A stretch of 64,000 bases of DNA from Phycisphaeraceae bacterium (GTDB lineage: Bacteria > Planctomycetota > Phycisphaerae > Phycisphaerales > UBA1924): assembly GCA_023898685.1 (NCBI GenBank), contig CP060234.1:2542001-2606000 (forward strand). The letters run 5' to 3'. Positions 1-8,984 of this stretch are shown here, one piece after another. The notes under the pieces are model-generated. The model worked only from the letters and a program-made list of their open reading frames with translations, was not told the origin of the DNA and made no database searches. Numbering within the stretch: position 1 is the stretch's first letter; every line of letters begins with the position of its first letter. Position numbers and translations under genes: made by a program.

Positions 1-25
1 CGGCAACTAGGGCCGGGTTTCCTCT

Positions 26-94
26 TGTGCCACGGCCGTCTCGGCCGTGCCGGATTCCATCCGACCTCCGCACGGCCGACACGGCCGTGGCACA
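26..94. repeat. Dispersed palindrome (REP-like), intergenic
   Basis: Two 25-nt arms (26-50 and 70-94) are inverted copies with one mismatch and surround a 19-nt centre. The arm core is GTGCCACGGCCGTCTCGGCC. The 26-50 arm recurs with one mismatch at 41122-41146, inside a coding region. Intergenic, just before the first SDR gene. Confidence 0.8.
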
Positions 95-114
95 CATGAA
101 ACGAGCATCGCGCT

Positions 115-939
115 GTGATCGACCTCCACGCCAAGCCCATCGCCATCACCGGCGCCAGCAGCGGCATCGGCCGGGCGACGGCCTCGGCATGCGCACAGGC
201 GGGGATGTACGTCGCCGTCATGGCCCGCCGGCGCGACATGCTCGACGAGCTGGTTGACGAGATCCGGGGCGAGGGCGGGCGGGCGATCGCCTTCGCCGGG
301 AGCGTCGACGACCCGGACGCGTGCGCCCGATTCATCGAGGCCTCGGAGCGTGAGCTGGGCCCGACCCACGCGGTGTTCGCGAATGCGGGCTTCGGGTCGT
401 ACAAGACGGTGCTCGCGTCGAGCGAGGCCGAGCTTCGGCGGATGTTCGAGGTGAACTTCTGGGGCTCGCTCAATGTCATCAACCCGGCGCTGCCCGGCAT
501 GCTCGAGCGGGGGCGGGGGCACGTGCTGATGTGCTCCAGCTGCCTGAGCAAGCTGGGCGTGCCGTTCCACGCCGCCTACTGCGCGACCAAGGCCTGCCAG
601 GACATGTTCGGTCGAGCGATGCGGCACGAGCTCTCGCCGCGGGGTGTGCACGTCTCGACCGTCCACCCGATCGGTACGCGGACGGATTTCCGAGACACGG
701 CGCGGGCGCACTCGGGCAGCACCCCCGCGATGGATGAGCAGACGCAGGGGCCGTTCGTGCAGCCCGCGGAAACGGTGGCCGACGCGGTGGTCCGCTGCCT
801 GCGCCAGCCCCGGGGCGAGGTCTGGACGAGCCTGTCGGTGCGCCTCGCGATGGCGGTCGCGCTCGCATGCCCCGGTCTGGCCGACTGGGGGCTGGGGCGG
901 ATGGCGAGGAAGAAGTTCGAGCGGGGGGACGTGCAGTAG
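115..939 (+). CDS. SDR-family oxidoreductase (first of a tandem pair)
   Basis: Short-chain dehydrogenase/reductase of 274 aa, expected to be cytosolic and NAD(P)H-dependent; the substrate cannot be told from sequence. The Rossmann glycine motif TGASSGIG is at residues 12-19, NAG at 90-92, the catalytic Asn at 114, Ser at 141-142 and YCATK at 155-159. The GTG at 115 is chosen because the next gene has the same beginning (IDL..KPIAITGASSGIG) and the same length. The next gene is a close paralogue, so this is a tandem duplication. The C-terminus carries a short basic helix rather than a known extra domain. Confidence 0.9.
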   Translation: MIDLHAKPIAITGASSGIGRATASACAQAGMYVAVMARRRDMLDELVDEIRGEGGRAIAFAGSVDDPDACARFIEASERELGPTHAVFANAGFGSYKTVLASSEAELRRMFEVNFWGSLNVINPALPGMLERGRGHVLMCSSCLSKLGVPFHAAYCATKACQDMFGRAMRHELSPRGVHVSTVHPIGTRTDFRDTARAHSGSTPAMDEQTQGPFVQPAETVADAVVRCLRQPRGEVWTSLSVRLAMAVALACPGLADWGLGRMARKKFERGDVQ

Positions 940-971
940 CAGCGACGTCGGAACTCGGGGAGCATGCGGCC

Positions 972-1796
972 TTGATCGACCTGCAAGACAAGCCCATCGC
1001 GATCACCGGCGCCAGCAGTGGCATCGGGCGGGCCACCGCGCTGGCATGCGCTCGCACCGGGATGCCCGTCGCGGTCATGGCCCGCCGGCGCGAGATGCTC
1101 GATGAACTCGTCGACGAGATCCGGCGCGGGGGCGGTCGCGCGACCGCCTTCGCCGGCAGCGTCGACGACGCCGACGCGTGCGTTCGCTTCATCGAGCAGA
1201 GCGAAGCGGAACTGGGCCCGACCTACGCCGTCTTCGCCAACGCGGGCTACGGGATGGAGAAGCCCGTGTTGGCGTCGACCGAGGACGAGCTGCGCCGCAT
1301 GTTCGAGGTCAACTTCTGGGGCTCGCTCAACGTGATCCGGCCGGCGTTGCCCGGGATGCTCGAGCGGGGGCAGGGTCACGTGCTGATGTGCTCGAGCTGC
1401 ATCAGCAAGTTGGGCGTGCCGTGCTACGCGCCCTACTGCTCGACCAAGGCGTGCCAGGACATGTTTGGGCGGGTGATGCGGCACGAGCTGTCGTCCCGGG
1501 GCGTCCACGTCTCGACCATTCATCCGGTCAGCACGCGCACCGAGTTCTTCGAAACCGCGGCGACGCAATCCGGGCATGAGATCCGCCTGATGGATCGGAT
1601 GACCGAGCGGTTCATGCAGCCCGCAGAGCGGGTCGCCGACGCGGTGGTCCGCTGCCTCCGCAAGCCCCGGGGCGAGGTATGGACGAGCGTGTCGACCCGC
1701 CTGAGCATGGCGTTCGCGCTCGCGTGCCCGGGGCTCGCCGATCGGGCGCTGGGGCGGATGGCGAGGAAAAAGCTCGGGATTGGGGAATTGCCGTAG
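972..1796 (+). CDS. SDR-family oxidoreductase (second of a tandem pair)
   Basis: 274-aa short-chain dehydrogenase/reductase, colinear with the preceding gene over its whole length. It keeps TGASSGIG, NAG, the CSSC block and the catalytic YCSTK. The frame is open upstream to 867, but the TTG at 972 reproduces the paralogue's start (MIDLQDKPIAITGASSGIG) and gives an identical length, so it is preferred. The stop of the first copy is 33 nt upstream, so the pair is probably cotranscribed. The C-terminal thirds have diverged most, which suggests different substrates. The specific reaction is unknown. Confidence 0.88.
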   Translation: MIDLQDKPIAITGASSGIGRATALACARTGMPVAVMARRREMLDELVDEIRRGGGRATAFAGSVDDADACVRFIEQSEAELGPTYAVFANAGYGMEKPVLASTEDELRRMFEVNFWGSLNVIRPALPGMLERGQGHVLMCSSCISKLGVPCYAPYCSTKACQDMFGRVMRHELSSRGVHVSTIHPVSTRTEFFETAATQSGHEIRLMDRMTERFMQPAERVADAVVRCLRKPRGEVWTSVSTRLSMAFALACPGLADRALGRMARKKLGIGELP

Positions 1797-1849
1797 CGGG
1801 ATCGGCGATCAAGTCGCGCAGTCCGATTCGATCCGCTGGTCCCTGGTCC

Positions 1850-3148
1850 CTACTCCCTGATCTGCACCAGGCTCTCGCCCTCGCTCAGGCACTCGTAGAC
1901 GAGCTCGATGTCGTCCGGACGCATGCGGACGCAGCCCATCGAACGCTGCCTGCCGATCGATCCCAGGTCGATCGTGCCGTGCAGGCCGTACCCGGCGTAG
2001 GCCGCGGAATCGCCCAGACCCTCGAGCCCGATCCAGTACTCGCCGATCGGGTTCTGGGGGTCGTCGGCGGCAAACTTCTCGCTGGGGTTGCGCGGATTGA
2101 CCCAGCTCGGATTCTCGAGCTTGCTGTTGGGACGCACGATGAAATGGCCGACGGGGGTGGAGTCGCCCTCTCCCAGACCCACGTCGAACGAGCGGATGTA
2201 GACCCACGCCTCGGGCCTGTCAGGCGGGCCGGCGAAGAGGTCGAGACGGAAGCTGCTTTTGTCGACGATCGCGTGGAAGGGGCCCGGCACGAGCTTGAGC
2301 TTCTGGCCCACGCGGATCCGCTCGGGGCTCGACAGGCCGTTGACGCGCTGGATGAGCTTCCAGTGCGTCGAAAGATGCTGCGAGCGGGCGATCCGCGACA
2401 GCGCGTCGTTGGGCTGCACCGTGTAGAGCGTGCTGAGCGGGTCGCCCGCGATGACGGTCGGGCCGAAGACGAGGTCCTTGTTCAGATCGGTCAGGCGGGC
2501 GCGGAGTACGCTGAGCTCGAGCTCGTCGAGCCCCGGCATGCGCATCGCGTCCCATAGCGCCTGCCGCGCCGCGAGCGGGTCGTTCCGCTTGAGCAGCTCG
2601 TCGGCTGCGTCGAGGTGCATCTGGATGACGCGGGCCGGGGGGTCGTCCTTCGTGATGGTGTTCGCCGGCGCGACCGGCTGACTCACGGCGGGCTTCGCAC
2701 CCGAGCCTTCGCCCGAGAGCGCCTCGTCGAGCATCCCCTTGTCGTTCAGCGGCGGGGGAGCCGACCGGCTCCCTAGGGGTGTGGTCGACGAGGCAAGGCG
2801 CTGCGAGTTGTCGCCGAGGTTCTTGGCGGGCACTGTCGGCTTCTGATTCTGAGTATCACCCTGCGAGCCTTGGTTGATGACCAGCGTCCCGGCCTTCTGG
2901 TCCGACTCGGGCAGTGGCGAGGTGATCAGCGGGTCGGTCGGCGTGTCTCCCGTCGGTCTCGCGTCGGTGGTCTTCGGCCCGCCCCACGACGGGCCGAAGA
3001 AGTAGAGGCCCAGCGCAATCACGACGATCGCGGCCCCGGCTCCTGAGACCACCACAATCGGGGAAGGCCGGTGGCGGTTCCGGCGACGCCGGTAGACGAA
3101 CGATCGCCCGGCGGGGCTGGTGCGCGCGGTCTGGCTCGGCAGGCTCAT
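1850..3148 (-). CDS. L,D-transpeptidase with LysM domain, membrane-anchored
   Basis: 432-aa predicted envelope enzyme that would form 3-3 peptidoglycan cross-links or attach proteins to peptidoglycan. A basic N-terminus (RRRRNRHR) is followed by one membrane segment (about residues 30-52), a low-complexity linker, a LysM motif (YTVQPNDALSRIA ... RVGQKLKLV) and a C-terminal YkuD domain. The catalytic HGT...SMGCVR motif has His390 and Cys406. The ATG at 3148 has a strong Shine-Dalgarno (GGAGGGAA) 7 nt upstream; the open frame beyond it lacks one. A peptidoglycan-modifying enzyme is notable in Planctomycetota, whose wall was long disputed. Confidence 0.92.
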   Translation of the reverse strand: MSLPSQTARTSPAGRSFVYRRRRNRHRPSPIVVVSGAGAAIVVIALGLYFFGPSWGGPKTTDARPTGDTPTDPLITSPLPESDQKAGTLVINQGSQGDTQNQKPTVPAKNLGDNSQRLASSTTPLGSRSAPPPLNDKGMLDEALSGEGSGAKPAVSQPVAPANTITKDDPPARVIQMHLDAADELLKRNDPLAARQALWDAMRMPGLDELELSVLRARLTDLNKDLVFGPTVIAGDPLSTLYTVQPNDALSRIARSQHLSTHWKLIQRVNGLSSPERIRVGQKLKLVPGPFHAIVDKSSFRLDLFAGPPDRPEAWVYIRSFDVGLGEGDSTPVGHFIVRPNSKLENPSWVNPRNPSEKFAADDPQNPIGEYWIGLEGLGDSAAYAGYGLHGTIDLGSIGRQRSMGCVRMRPDDIELVYECLSEGESLVQIRE

Positions 3149-3254
3149 CGATTCCCTCCGTGAAGTCGTCCCCACACCATCGGCACGCTCGCGGCCCGTG
3201 CACGAATGAGGGCCTTGGCGCATCGTTGGCGGGCCGCGGCGGGCCGGCCGGGGT

Positions 3255-3839
3255 TCAGCCGCCGGCGGGGCGACATTCCTGCAAGCCTTGCTCTGTCAGC
3301 AGCCTGTGGACGCGGACATCGTGCGGGGCCACCGGAATCTCGCCGAGGATCTGCCCGGACCAGCAGACGCCGACGCGGGTGACCCCGGGCAGGCCGGCGA
3401 GGAAGCGGTCGTAGTAGCCCCCGCCCCGCCCCAGACGCGCGCCGTCGGCGGCGAACGCGAGCCCCGGGACGAGGACGAAGCCGAGCGACGCGGGATCGAG
3501 CCGCTTGCCGTCGGGCGCGGGCTGGCGAACGCCGTGCGGGCCGGCCGTGACGTCCTGTTCGGGATCGTCGACCACGACCGGGTGCATGGTGCCGGAGTCC
3601 CAATCGACGCCCGGCGCGGCGAGGACGGGCCGGGGCGTCACACGCCAGAGCCCATCGAGATCGACCTCGCTGGGCATGGCGAGATAGGCCATCGCGGCCC
3701 TCGCGTCGCGCCAGAGGCCGGAGCGAGACAGGTGCTCGACGATGACCTCGGAGACAATGCCACGGACCGGGGCCAGCGCCCGCACGCGTTCGCGGGCGAT
3801 GGCTCGGGTCACGCGCTTCGCCTCCTGCACCTCGCTCAC
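3255..3839 (-). CDS. 5-formyltetrahydrofolate cyclo-ligase
   Basis: 194-aa cytosolic enzyme converting 5-formyl-THF to 5,10-methenyl-THF with ATP (folate one-carbon pool). Family hallmarks are the N-terminal Arg-rich helix, VLVPGLAF, and the GRGGGYYDRFL nucleotide-binding loop near residue 140. The GTG start at 3839 overlaps the rarA stop by 4 nt (GTGA), so the two are translationally coupled. The length is normal for the family. Confidence 0.93.
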   Translation of the reverse strand: MSEVQEAKRVTRAIARERVRALAPVRGIVSEVIVEHLSRSGLWRDARAAMAYLAMPSEVDLDGLWRVTPRPVLAAPGVDWDSGTMHPVVVDDPEQDVTAGPHGVRQPAPDGKRLDPASLGFVLVPGLAFAADGARLGRGGGYYDRFLAGLPGVTRVGVCWSGQILGEIPVAPHDVRVHRLLTEQGLQECRPAGG

Positions 3840-5245
3840 GATGAGCCCCGCCTCTGCCGGCGCCGGCGGCGGACCTCCTCGAGCCGCTCGCGCATCGCCC
3901 GCTCGGCCCCTTTGTCACCGGGCTCGTAGTAGCACTTCTCGACGCCCAGGTAGTCCTGCCCTGTGATCCCGCCCTCGGCGTCGTGGCTGTACTCGTACGC
4001 CTCGCCCTCGACCCGGCGGACCCGTTCGCCTTCGCCCGAACCGGTCGAGACGGGCGAGGTGTTCTTGTCGCGCAGGTGCAGGGGCACCGGGCGCACGCGC
4101 CCCTCGCGCACGTCGTTCAGGGCGGCGTCGATCGCGAGGCAGGCCGCGTTGCTCTTCGGGGCACACGCGAGGTAGGTCGCGCACTGGGCGAGCGTGATCC
4201 GGGCCTCCGGCATGCCGATCCGCGCCACAAGGTCCCAGCACGCCTGAGCGACGACGACGCCCCGCGGGTCGGCGTTGCCGACATCCTCCGAGGCGAGGAT
4301 CGCGAGGCGGCGGGCGATGAAGCGTGGGTCCTCGCCCGCATCGAGCATCCGGGCGATCCAGTACACCGCGGCGTCGGGGTCGGACCCACGGACCGATTTG
4401 ATCATCGCGCTCGCGGCGTCGTAGTGCCCGTCGTCGCCGTAGACCGCGATCTTCTGCTGGATGGAATCTTCGGCGAGTTGCGTGTCGATGACGAGGCCCT
4501 GGCGCAAGCCTGGGCCTTTGGCATGGCTTGAGCCCAGGCTTGCGCCAGGGCCTCGTTCGGATTCGAAACTCGACCGGACCGCGACCTCGAGCGCCGACAA
4601 CGCCCTTCGCGCGTCCCCTTCGCACTTGACCGCCCACACCCTCAACGCCTCGTCGGTCGCGCGGATGTCGAGCTTTCCGTAGCCTCGGCCGGGATCGGCG
4701 ATCGCCCGTTTCAGCGCCTCGACGATCTCCGACTCGGTGAGCGGCTCCAGCCGGAAAAGTGTCGACCGCGAGATCAGTGCGCTGTTGACGCTGAAAAGCG
4801 GGTTCTCCGTCGTCGCCCCGATCAGGGTGATCAGCCCCCGCTCGACGTCGCCCAGCAGCACGTCCTGCTGGCTTTTGGTGAACCGGTGGATCTCGTCGAG
4901 GAACAGGATCGTCCGCCGCCCCGTGTCGCCCAGGTAGCGGTCGGCCTCCTCGATCAGCTCGCGGATGCGCTTCACACCCACGCTCGCGGCGTTCTCGCGG
5001 ACGAACCGGCGGTTCGTGGCGCCCGCGATCACCTCGGCCAGGGTCGTCTTGCCCGTGCCGGGCGGGCCGTGGAGGATCAGGCTCATGATCGCGTCGGCCT
5101 GGATCATCCGGCGGAGCAGCTTGCCGGGGCCCAGCAGGTGCGACTGGCCGATCACCTCGTCGAGCGAACGCGGCCTCATCCGCACGGCCAGCGGCTCCAC
5201 CCCTCGTCGGGCATCCTCGCGTTTGGCGGCCCAGAGATCGGTCAT
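3836..5245 (-). CDS. rarA: Replication-associated recombination protein A (AAA+ ATPase)
   Basis: 469-aa RarA/MgsA/WRNIP1-type clamp-loader-like ATPase acting at stalled replication forks. Walker A GPPGTGKTT is at 60-68, Walker B ILFLDEIH at 113-120, sensor 1 GATTENP at 143-149; the C-terminal tetramerisation part includes YDAASAMIKSVRGSDPDAA and DVGNADP. The ATG at 5245 is preferred over an upstream in-frame start because family proteins begin close to the MRPRSLDEVIGQ block. Residues about 230-252 are encoded by a perfect 66-bp palindrome that the family lacks. A second small Ser/Gly-rich insertion (SPVSTGSGEGE) lies near the C-terminus. Confidence 0.95.
   Translation of the reverse strand: MTDLWAAKREDARRGVEPLAVRMRPRSLDEVIGQSHLLGPGKLLRRMIQADAIMSLILHGPPGTGKTTLAEVIAGATNRRFVRENAASVGVKRIRELIEEADRYLGDTGRRTILFLDEIHRFTKSQQDVLLGDVERGLITLIGATTENPLFSVNSALISRSTLFRLEPLTESEIVEALKRAIADPGRGYGKLDIRATDEALRVWAVKCEGDARRALSALEVAVRSSFESERGPGASLGSSHAKGPGLRQGLVIDTQLAEDSIQQKIAVYGDDGHYDAASAMIKSVRGSDPDAAVYWIARMLDAGEDPRFIARRLAILASEDVGNADPRGVVVAQACWDLVARIGMPEARITLAQCATYLACAPKSNAACLAIDAALNDVREGRVRPVPLHLRDKNTSPVSTGSGEGERVRRVEGEAYEYSHDAEGGITGQDYLGVEKCYYEPGDKGAERAMRERLEEVRRRRRQRRGSS
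4491..4556. repeat. Perfect 66-bp palindrome inside rarA (in-frame REP-like element)
   Basis: Arms 4491-4515 and 4532-4556 are perfect 25-nt inverted repeats around a 16-nt centre. Total length is 66 nt, or 22 codons, keeping the rarA frame. The arms begin ACGAG and have a GCGCAAGC core, like the intergenic CGAG-type repeats elsewhere in the window. It falls between the conserved ALEVAVRSS and IDTQLAEDSIQ segments. Confidence 0.92.
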
Positions 5246-5465
5246 CGGTGGAGTGTAGCCCGGGGCGGGGTCAGTTGTTCGATATTCGATAGGCTTTTGG
5301 GGCCCGATTGGCACAGATCCGAGCGGCAGCAAGCCCGACGGGATTGTGTTTGTGCCCACGGCCCCAACCCCGCGTGGCCGCTGGCGATGCGAAAAGGCCT
5401 GAACATCGCTGGAATTCGGGCGCGCCGCCGGAAATCGGTATTGCGGCCGCTAACATACAGACGCC

Positions 5466-6245
5466 GTGGCCGAGCCAATAGCGATCATTCTCTCCCTGGT
5501 GTTCGCCCTGGGTGTTCTTGTTTTGATTGGTTTGTTCGGGCGATCAATCTTCAAAAACCCGCGGGGTGACTTTGAAACCGGCTTTGCCTACTTCGTCGGA
5601 CGGTTGTATGTCAGGGTGGTCCATCTCGTCCGCATCCGGGGACGGAAGCGGATCCCGAGTGAGGCGAGTCCGGGCCCGCTGATTGTGGTCTGCAACCACA
5701 CCGCTGGGGTCGACCCGATCCTGGTGCAGGCGTCGTGCCCGTTCTTCATCCGCTGGGTGATGGCCCAGGACATGCGCGACGCGAGGCTGGAGTGGTTCTG
5801 GAAATGGTGGGACGTGATCTTCGTTGATCGCACCCGCCCCGACTCGGTCGGCATCCGCGCGGCGCTTCGGCATCTCCACAACGGCGGTGTGATCGGCATC
5901 TTCCCGGAAGGTGGACTGGAGCGGCCCGCTCGCCAGATCCTGCCCTTTCAGCACGGCGTCGGCATGCTGATCAAAAAAGGCGGCGCCCGCGTGCTGACGG
6001 CGACGATTGAGGGCACGCCGCAATATGACCCCGCGTGGGCGAGCCTGTGGCACCCGAGCCGCTCGATCGTGCACTTCCGTGAGCTGATCGACTACGGGCA
6101 GAACTCGAAGACGGCGGGCGAGATCGCGCAGGACCTGCATCGCCGGTTCATGAACTACACGAGCTGGCCCGCGAATGACACGATGCCGGCGATCGAAGAC
6201 ACACCCGGGCACGGCAAGAAGGGCCGGCCCGTGCCGGCGCACTGA
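5466..6245 (+). CDS. Lysophospholipid acyltransferase (PlsC-type)
   Basis: 259-aa 1-acyl-glycerol-3-phosphate acyltransferase family protein, acting at the inner membrane in phospholipid synthesis. An N-terminal hydrophobic segment (residues 4-24) is followed by the catalytic H-X4-D box (NHTAGVD, His78/Asp83) and the substrate box FPEGG (146-150). The GTG start gives a membrane anchor directly. Single gene, divergent from rarA across a 220-bp spacer in which no clear promoter was seen. Confidence 0.88.
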   Translation: MAEPIAIILSLVFALGVLVLIGLFGRSIFKNPRGDFETGFAYFVGRLYVRVVHLVRIRGRKRIPSEASPGPLIVVCNHTAGVDPILVQASCPFFIRWVMAQDMRDARLEWFWKWWDVIFVDRTRPDSVGIRAALRHLHNGGVIGIFPEGGLERPARQILPFQHGVGMLIKKGGARVLTATIEGTPQYDPAWASLWHPSRSIVHFRELIDYGQNSKTAGEIAQDLHRRFMNYTSWPANDTMPAIEDTPGHGKKGRPVPAH

Positions 6246-6262
6246 GGTGGGGGTCAATCCGG

Positions 6263-6406
6263 ATTCACCGCGGAGAGACGCGGAGGAACACGGAGAAGAA
6301 CCGGGGATCCCGAGGTCGTGCGTGCGGTCCTGGTCGACCGGAGCCGATGTGCTCTTCGGAACGACTGGATCCCCTCCGCGGTCCTCCGTGTGTCTCCGCG
6401 GTGAAT
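6263..6406. repeat. Imperfect inverted repeat, CACCGCGGAGA-type
   Basis: Left arm (6263-6299) starts ATTCACCGCGGAGAGACGCG. The right arm (6371-6406) is its inverse with a few mismatches. The hairpin fills most of the 235-bp space between two convergent genes and could also end transcription. No coding potential was seen in this gap. Confidence 0.75.
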
Positions 6407-6480
6407 TCTCTCCAATCGGTGCGCCCGCCATGCAGAATCGTGTCGCTTACGCTCCGATAGAGGCGGGCGGCGAATCCCGC

Positions 6481-7773
6481 TCAGTCCTTCCCCTCGGGCT
6501 GTTGCTTGAGCATCTGCGCCTGGGCGGCGAGCATGTTGGCGATGATGGCGCGGGTCGCGTGCAGTTGCTCGCGTGACATGCCGGCCTTGGCCGGGTCGAC
6601 CTCGATCGCGTCGAACCAATCGGTATCGACGGGTTGAAAGCCCATCTCGGCGAGCGACGCCTCCATCTCAGGCAGGTGGCCCGCGCCGTAGAAGACCGCG
6701 ATCGAGCCCGGCTCTTCACCTTGCTTGGTAGAGTCTTCCCTGATCGCGTCGCGGATATCAGCCAGCACGACCTCGTTGCGCTGGGCAAGCAGCACGTTCA
6801 TCATCTTCTCGAGCCCCTCGACGTCGCCCGCGAGGCCCATCAGGTCGTCGGCCTGGGCCATCGTCTCGATCAGCATGATTCGCAAGAACGCGCTCGATTT
6901 GGGGTTGGAGCCCAGCAGCTTGAGCAGGCCCCCGGCGAGCTTGCCCATGAATCCCTCGCCCCGCATCAGGTCGAACAGAGGCTGACCCCCTCCGCCGACC
7001 ATCGGCGAGCCGTCGCCCGGGCGGGCGTTCTTCGGGTCGAGCCCCGAGAGCGCATAGGACAACGCCTCGGCGGTGGTGTCGCTGTTGCGCCAGTTGGGCT
7101 TGTCGTAGTCGATCGCGTCGAGCTGGAACACCATCCCTCCCGCCTTGGCGAGCTGGGCCTGGATGCCCTCGCCCGATTCAAGCTCGGCGTCCAGAATCGG
7201 CGGGAGTTCGGAGAACGTGATGTCGGCGTTGTTGCTCTGCCCGCCCGGCTTGCCGTCGGCGCCGAGGCTGGTCAGATCGAACACGTCGTCGTGGAGTTGG
7301 TAGCGGAGCGCGTTTCCCCAGGCGTCACTCGAGGCGACGCGGAGCAGGCGGTCTTCGTACCCCGCGCCGGTGAGCACGTCGGCGAGGGTCTTCGTCTCCT
7401 GCCCCGCCCGGCGGCGCTGCTCGATCGCGATCGCGAGCGTACGGATCCGCTCGCGCGTCGCATCGGCTTTGACCTGGGCCGACGCGTCCCCACCGATACA
7501 GGCCCAGAGCGGCCCGACGCCCTCGAAGAGCACGAGGTCGTGCGCGTCGAGTTCGGCCTGGAGCGCCTGGTAGAACGACGGATCGCCCACGTGGGCGGCG
7601 CCGACGAGCGTGATCGTGGGCTCATTGATCCCGCGCCGGAAGGTCCGCGAGGCGACTTGGAGCGAGACGCGGCCCGTGTCGTCGTCTTCGTGCACGCGCA
7701 GGTAGGGCTCGGCGTTCGCGAGCGGGGCGAGAACCGCCAGCAGGGCGGCCAGAATCGCGAGGAATCGTCGCAT
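6481..7773 (-). CDS. TraB/GumN-like secreted protein
   Basis: 430 aa with an N-terminal signal peptide (MRRFLAILAALLAVLAPLANA), so probably periplasmic. The TraB/TIKI/GumN signature is present: LVGAAHVGD (about 56-64), VLFEGVG (81-87) and, near the C-terminus, AVFYGAGHLPEME. In TIKI relatives these motifs form a metalloprotease-like site; activity here is inferred only. The ATG at 7773 has GGAGG 8 nt upstream. It is divergent from the next gene over 55 bp. The long Gly-rich middle (PMVGGGGQ) is not typical. Confidence 0.78.
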   Translation of the reverse strand: MRRFLAILAALLAVLAPLANAEPYLRVHEDDDTGRVSLQVASRTFRRGINEPTITLVGAAHVGDPSFYQALQAELDAHDLVLFEGVGPLWACIGGDASAQVKADATRERIRTLAIAIEQRRRAGQETKTLADVLTGAGYEDRLLRVASSDAWGNALRYQLHDDVFDLTSLGADGKPGGQSNNADITFSELPPILDAELESGEGIQAQLAKAGGMVFQLDAIDYDKPNWRNSDTTAEALSYALSGLDPKNARPGDGSPMVGGGGQPLFDLMRGEGFMGKLAGGLLKLLGSNPKSSAFLRIMLIETMAQADDLMGLAGDVEGLEKMMNVLLAQRNEVVLADIRDAIREDSTKQGEEPGSIAVFYGAGHLPEMEASLAEMGFQPVDTDWFDAIEVDPAKAGMSREQLHATRAIIANMLAAQAQMLKQQPEGKD

Positions 7774-7828
7774 CGTTGTGCCTCCGGAATCTCGACAATG
7801 ATTGGCGTGGAATCCAAGGAAGGTGTTT

Positions 7829-8698
7829 GTGTTGACGGCCGCTGAGTTGCAACCGAGAAGACCAGAGGCCCCTGTACGGGATGCGTTGGCTCGTGTGGCG
7901 TGGCCGCTGGTGCGCGGCGTGACGATCGGCCCGCTTGTCGCGGTGGGGGATCTGCTGCCGAGCGGGCTGCCCAACCCCGCGTTCAACCCGGGGCGGGCGG
8001 AGGTTCGGCGTCGGATGCGGGCGATGCGGGCGTCGCCCCGTCTGCTCGAGCGGCCCGTGGTCGTGCTCAGCGGCTACAAGGCGTGGCCCCACATGGCGAT
8101 GGAGCTGCGACAGCGGCTGACAGCGCTCACCAGCGGCGAGCCGGGCGACTTCGCCAGCGTGGCCTACTCGTTCCGGCGGGACATCGACGAGGCCGTGGCG
8201 ATCGCGTTGGACCGTGTCGATCGGGCGTTCCCGCCGGAAGATCCCGTGTGGACGCGCGAGGTCGACGTAGTGGGGATCTCGATGGGCGGGCTGGTCGCAC
8301 GCCGGGCGGCGATGGATCGGGACGACGGGGGGCGACGGATGCGGATCCGCAGGCTCTTCACGCTTGCTTCGCCTCACCGCGGCTCGTGCCTGGCCGACCG
8401 CGTCGCTCCGGATCGCGCGGCGATGGCAATGCGGTCGGGGTCGGCGTTTCTCCGATCGCTGGACAAGGCGTGGGAGACTGAGCCGCTCGAGATCTACCCG
8501 TACGCAGTGCTCAACGACAAGTGGGTGAGCGCCCAGCGATCGGCCCCACCCGGCGAGGGGACGCACTGGGTGCGTGGGGCGGCGATCATGAGTCACTTCA
8601 CGGTGTCGGTGAACCGGGCGATCGTCGCGGACATCGCGCTGCGCCTTCGGGGCGAGGCGCCGCTGTCGGGCGGGGCGTCGGAGCCGCCGAGCCGTTGA
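7829..8698 (+). CDS. Alpha/beta hydrolase, lipase-like
   Basis: 289 aa. The nucleophile elbow VGISMGG (Ser141) follows a central strand, with LFTLASPHRGS downstream as in PGAP1/LipA-like lipases, and a likely catalytic His in AIMSHFTVSVN near the end. The frame is open from a TTG at 7802, but AAGGAAGG just before the GTG at 7829 favours the later start. No clear signal peptide. A second member of the same family lies at 42149-42961 and shares the SMGGL, TPHRG and LRGE blocks. Substrate unknown. Confidence 0.8.
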   Translation: MLTAAELQPRRPEAPVRDALARVAWPLVRGVTIGPLVAVGDLLPSGLPNPAFNPGRAEVRRRMRAMRASPRLLERPVVVLSGYKAWPHMAMELRQRLTALTSGEPGDFASVAYSFRRDIDEAVAIALDRVDRAFPPEDPVWTREVDVVGISMGGLVARRAAMDRDDGGRRMRIRRLFTLASPHRGSCLADRVAPDRAAMAMRSGSAFLRSLDKAWETEPLEIYPYAVLNDKWVSAQRSAPPGEGTHWVRGAAIMSHFTVSVNRAIVADIALRLRGEAPLSGGASEPPSR

Positions 8699-8753
8699 TG
8701 AGGAGACGAGCAATGAGTGGGGCGGATTCCGTTTGCGAACGGTGCGCTTCTCT

Positions 8754-8819
8754 GACGAGCCTGACGTGCAAGCGAAGGACAGAGGCCCCGGAGTCCTTCG
8801 CTTGCGAGTCAGGCTCGTC
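8754..8819. repeat. REP-like palindrome
   Basis: 27-nt arms at 8754-8780 and 8793-8819 match at 25 positions. The arms read GACGAGCCTGAC then a GTGCAAGCGAAGGAC tail. With the next palindrome it fills the 286-bp gap between convergent genes, in which no gene was seen. Confidence 0.85.
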
Positions 8820-8844
8820 GCGCAGGTGCTTCGTTGAACTCGCA

Positions 8845-8940
8845 TGAGAAGAGCCCCGAGCGTAAGTGACAGTCCGGGCGCGCAGGGGCTTGCGTTGGCC
8901 GGTGCACATTGGCCCATCGCTCACGCTCAGGGCTCTTTCA
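8845..8940. repeat. REP pair (GGAGCCC-type family)
   Basis: Inverted pair: 8845-8874 reads AGAGCCCCGAGCGTAAGTGA and 8911-8940 is the opposite arm (ATCGCTCACGCTCAGGGCTC). It belongs to the same family as the repeats flanking the transposase gene at 44535. Confidence 0.85.
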
Positions 8941-8984
8941 GGCATGGTCGCGGTCGCCGAAGGCGTGCGGATGCACAACGCCGG

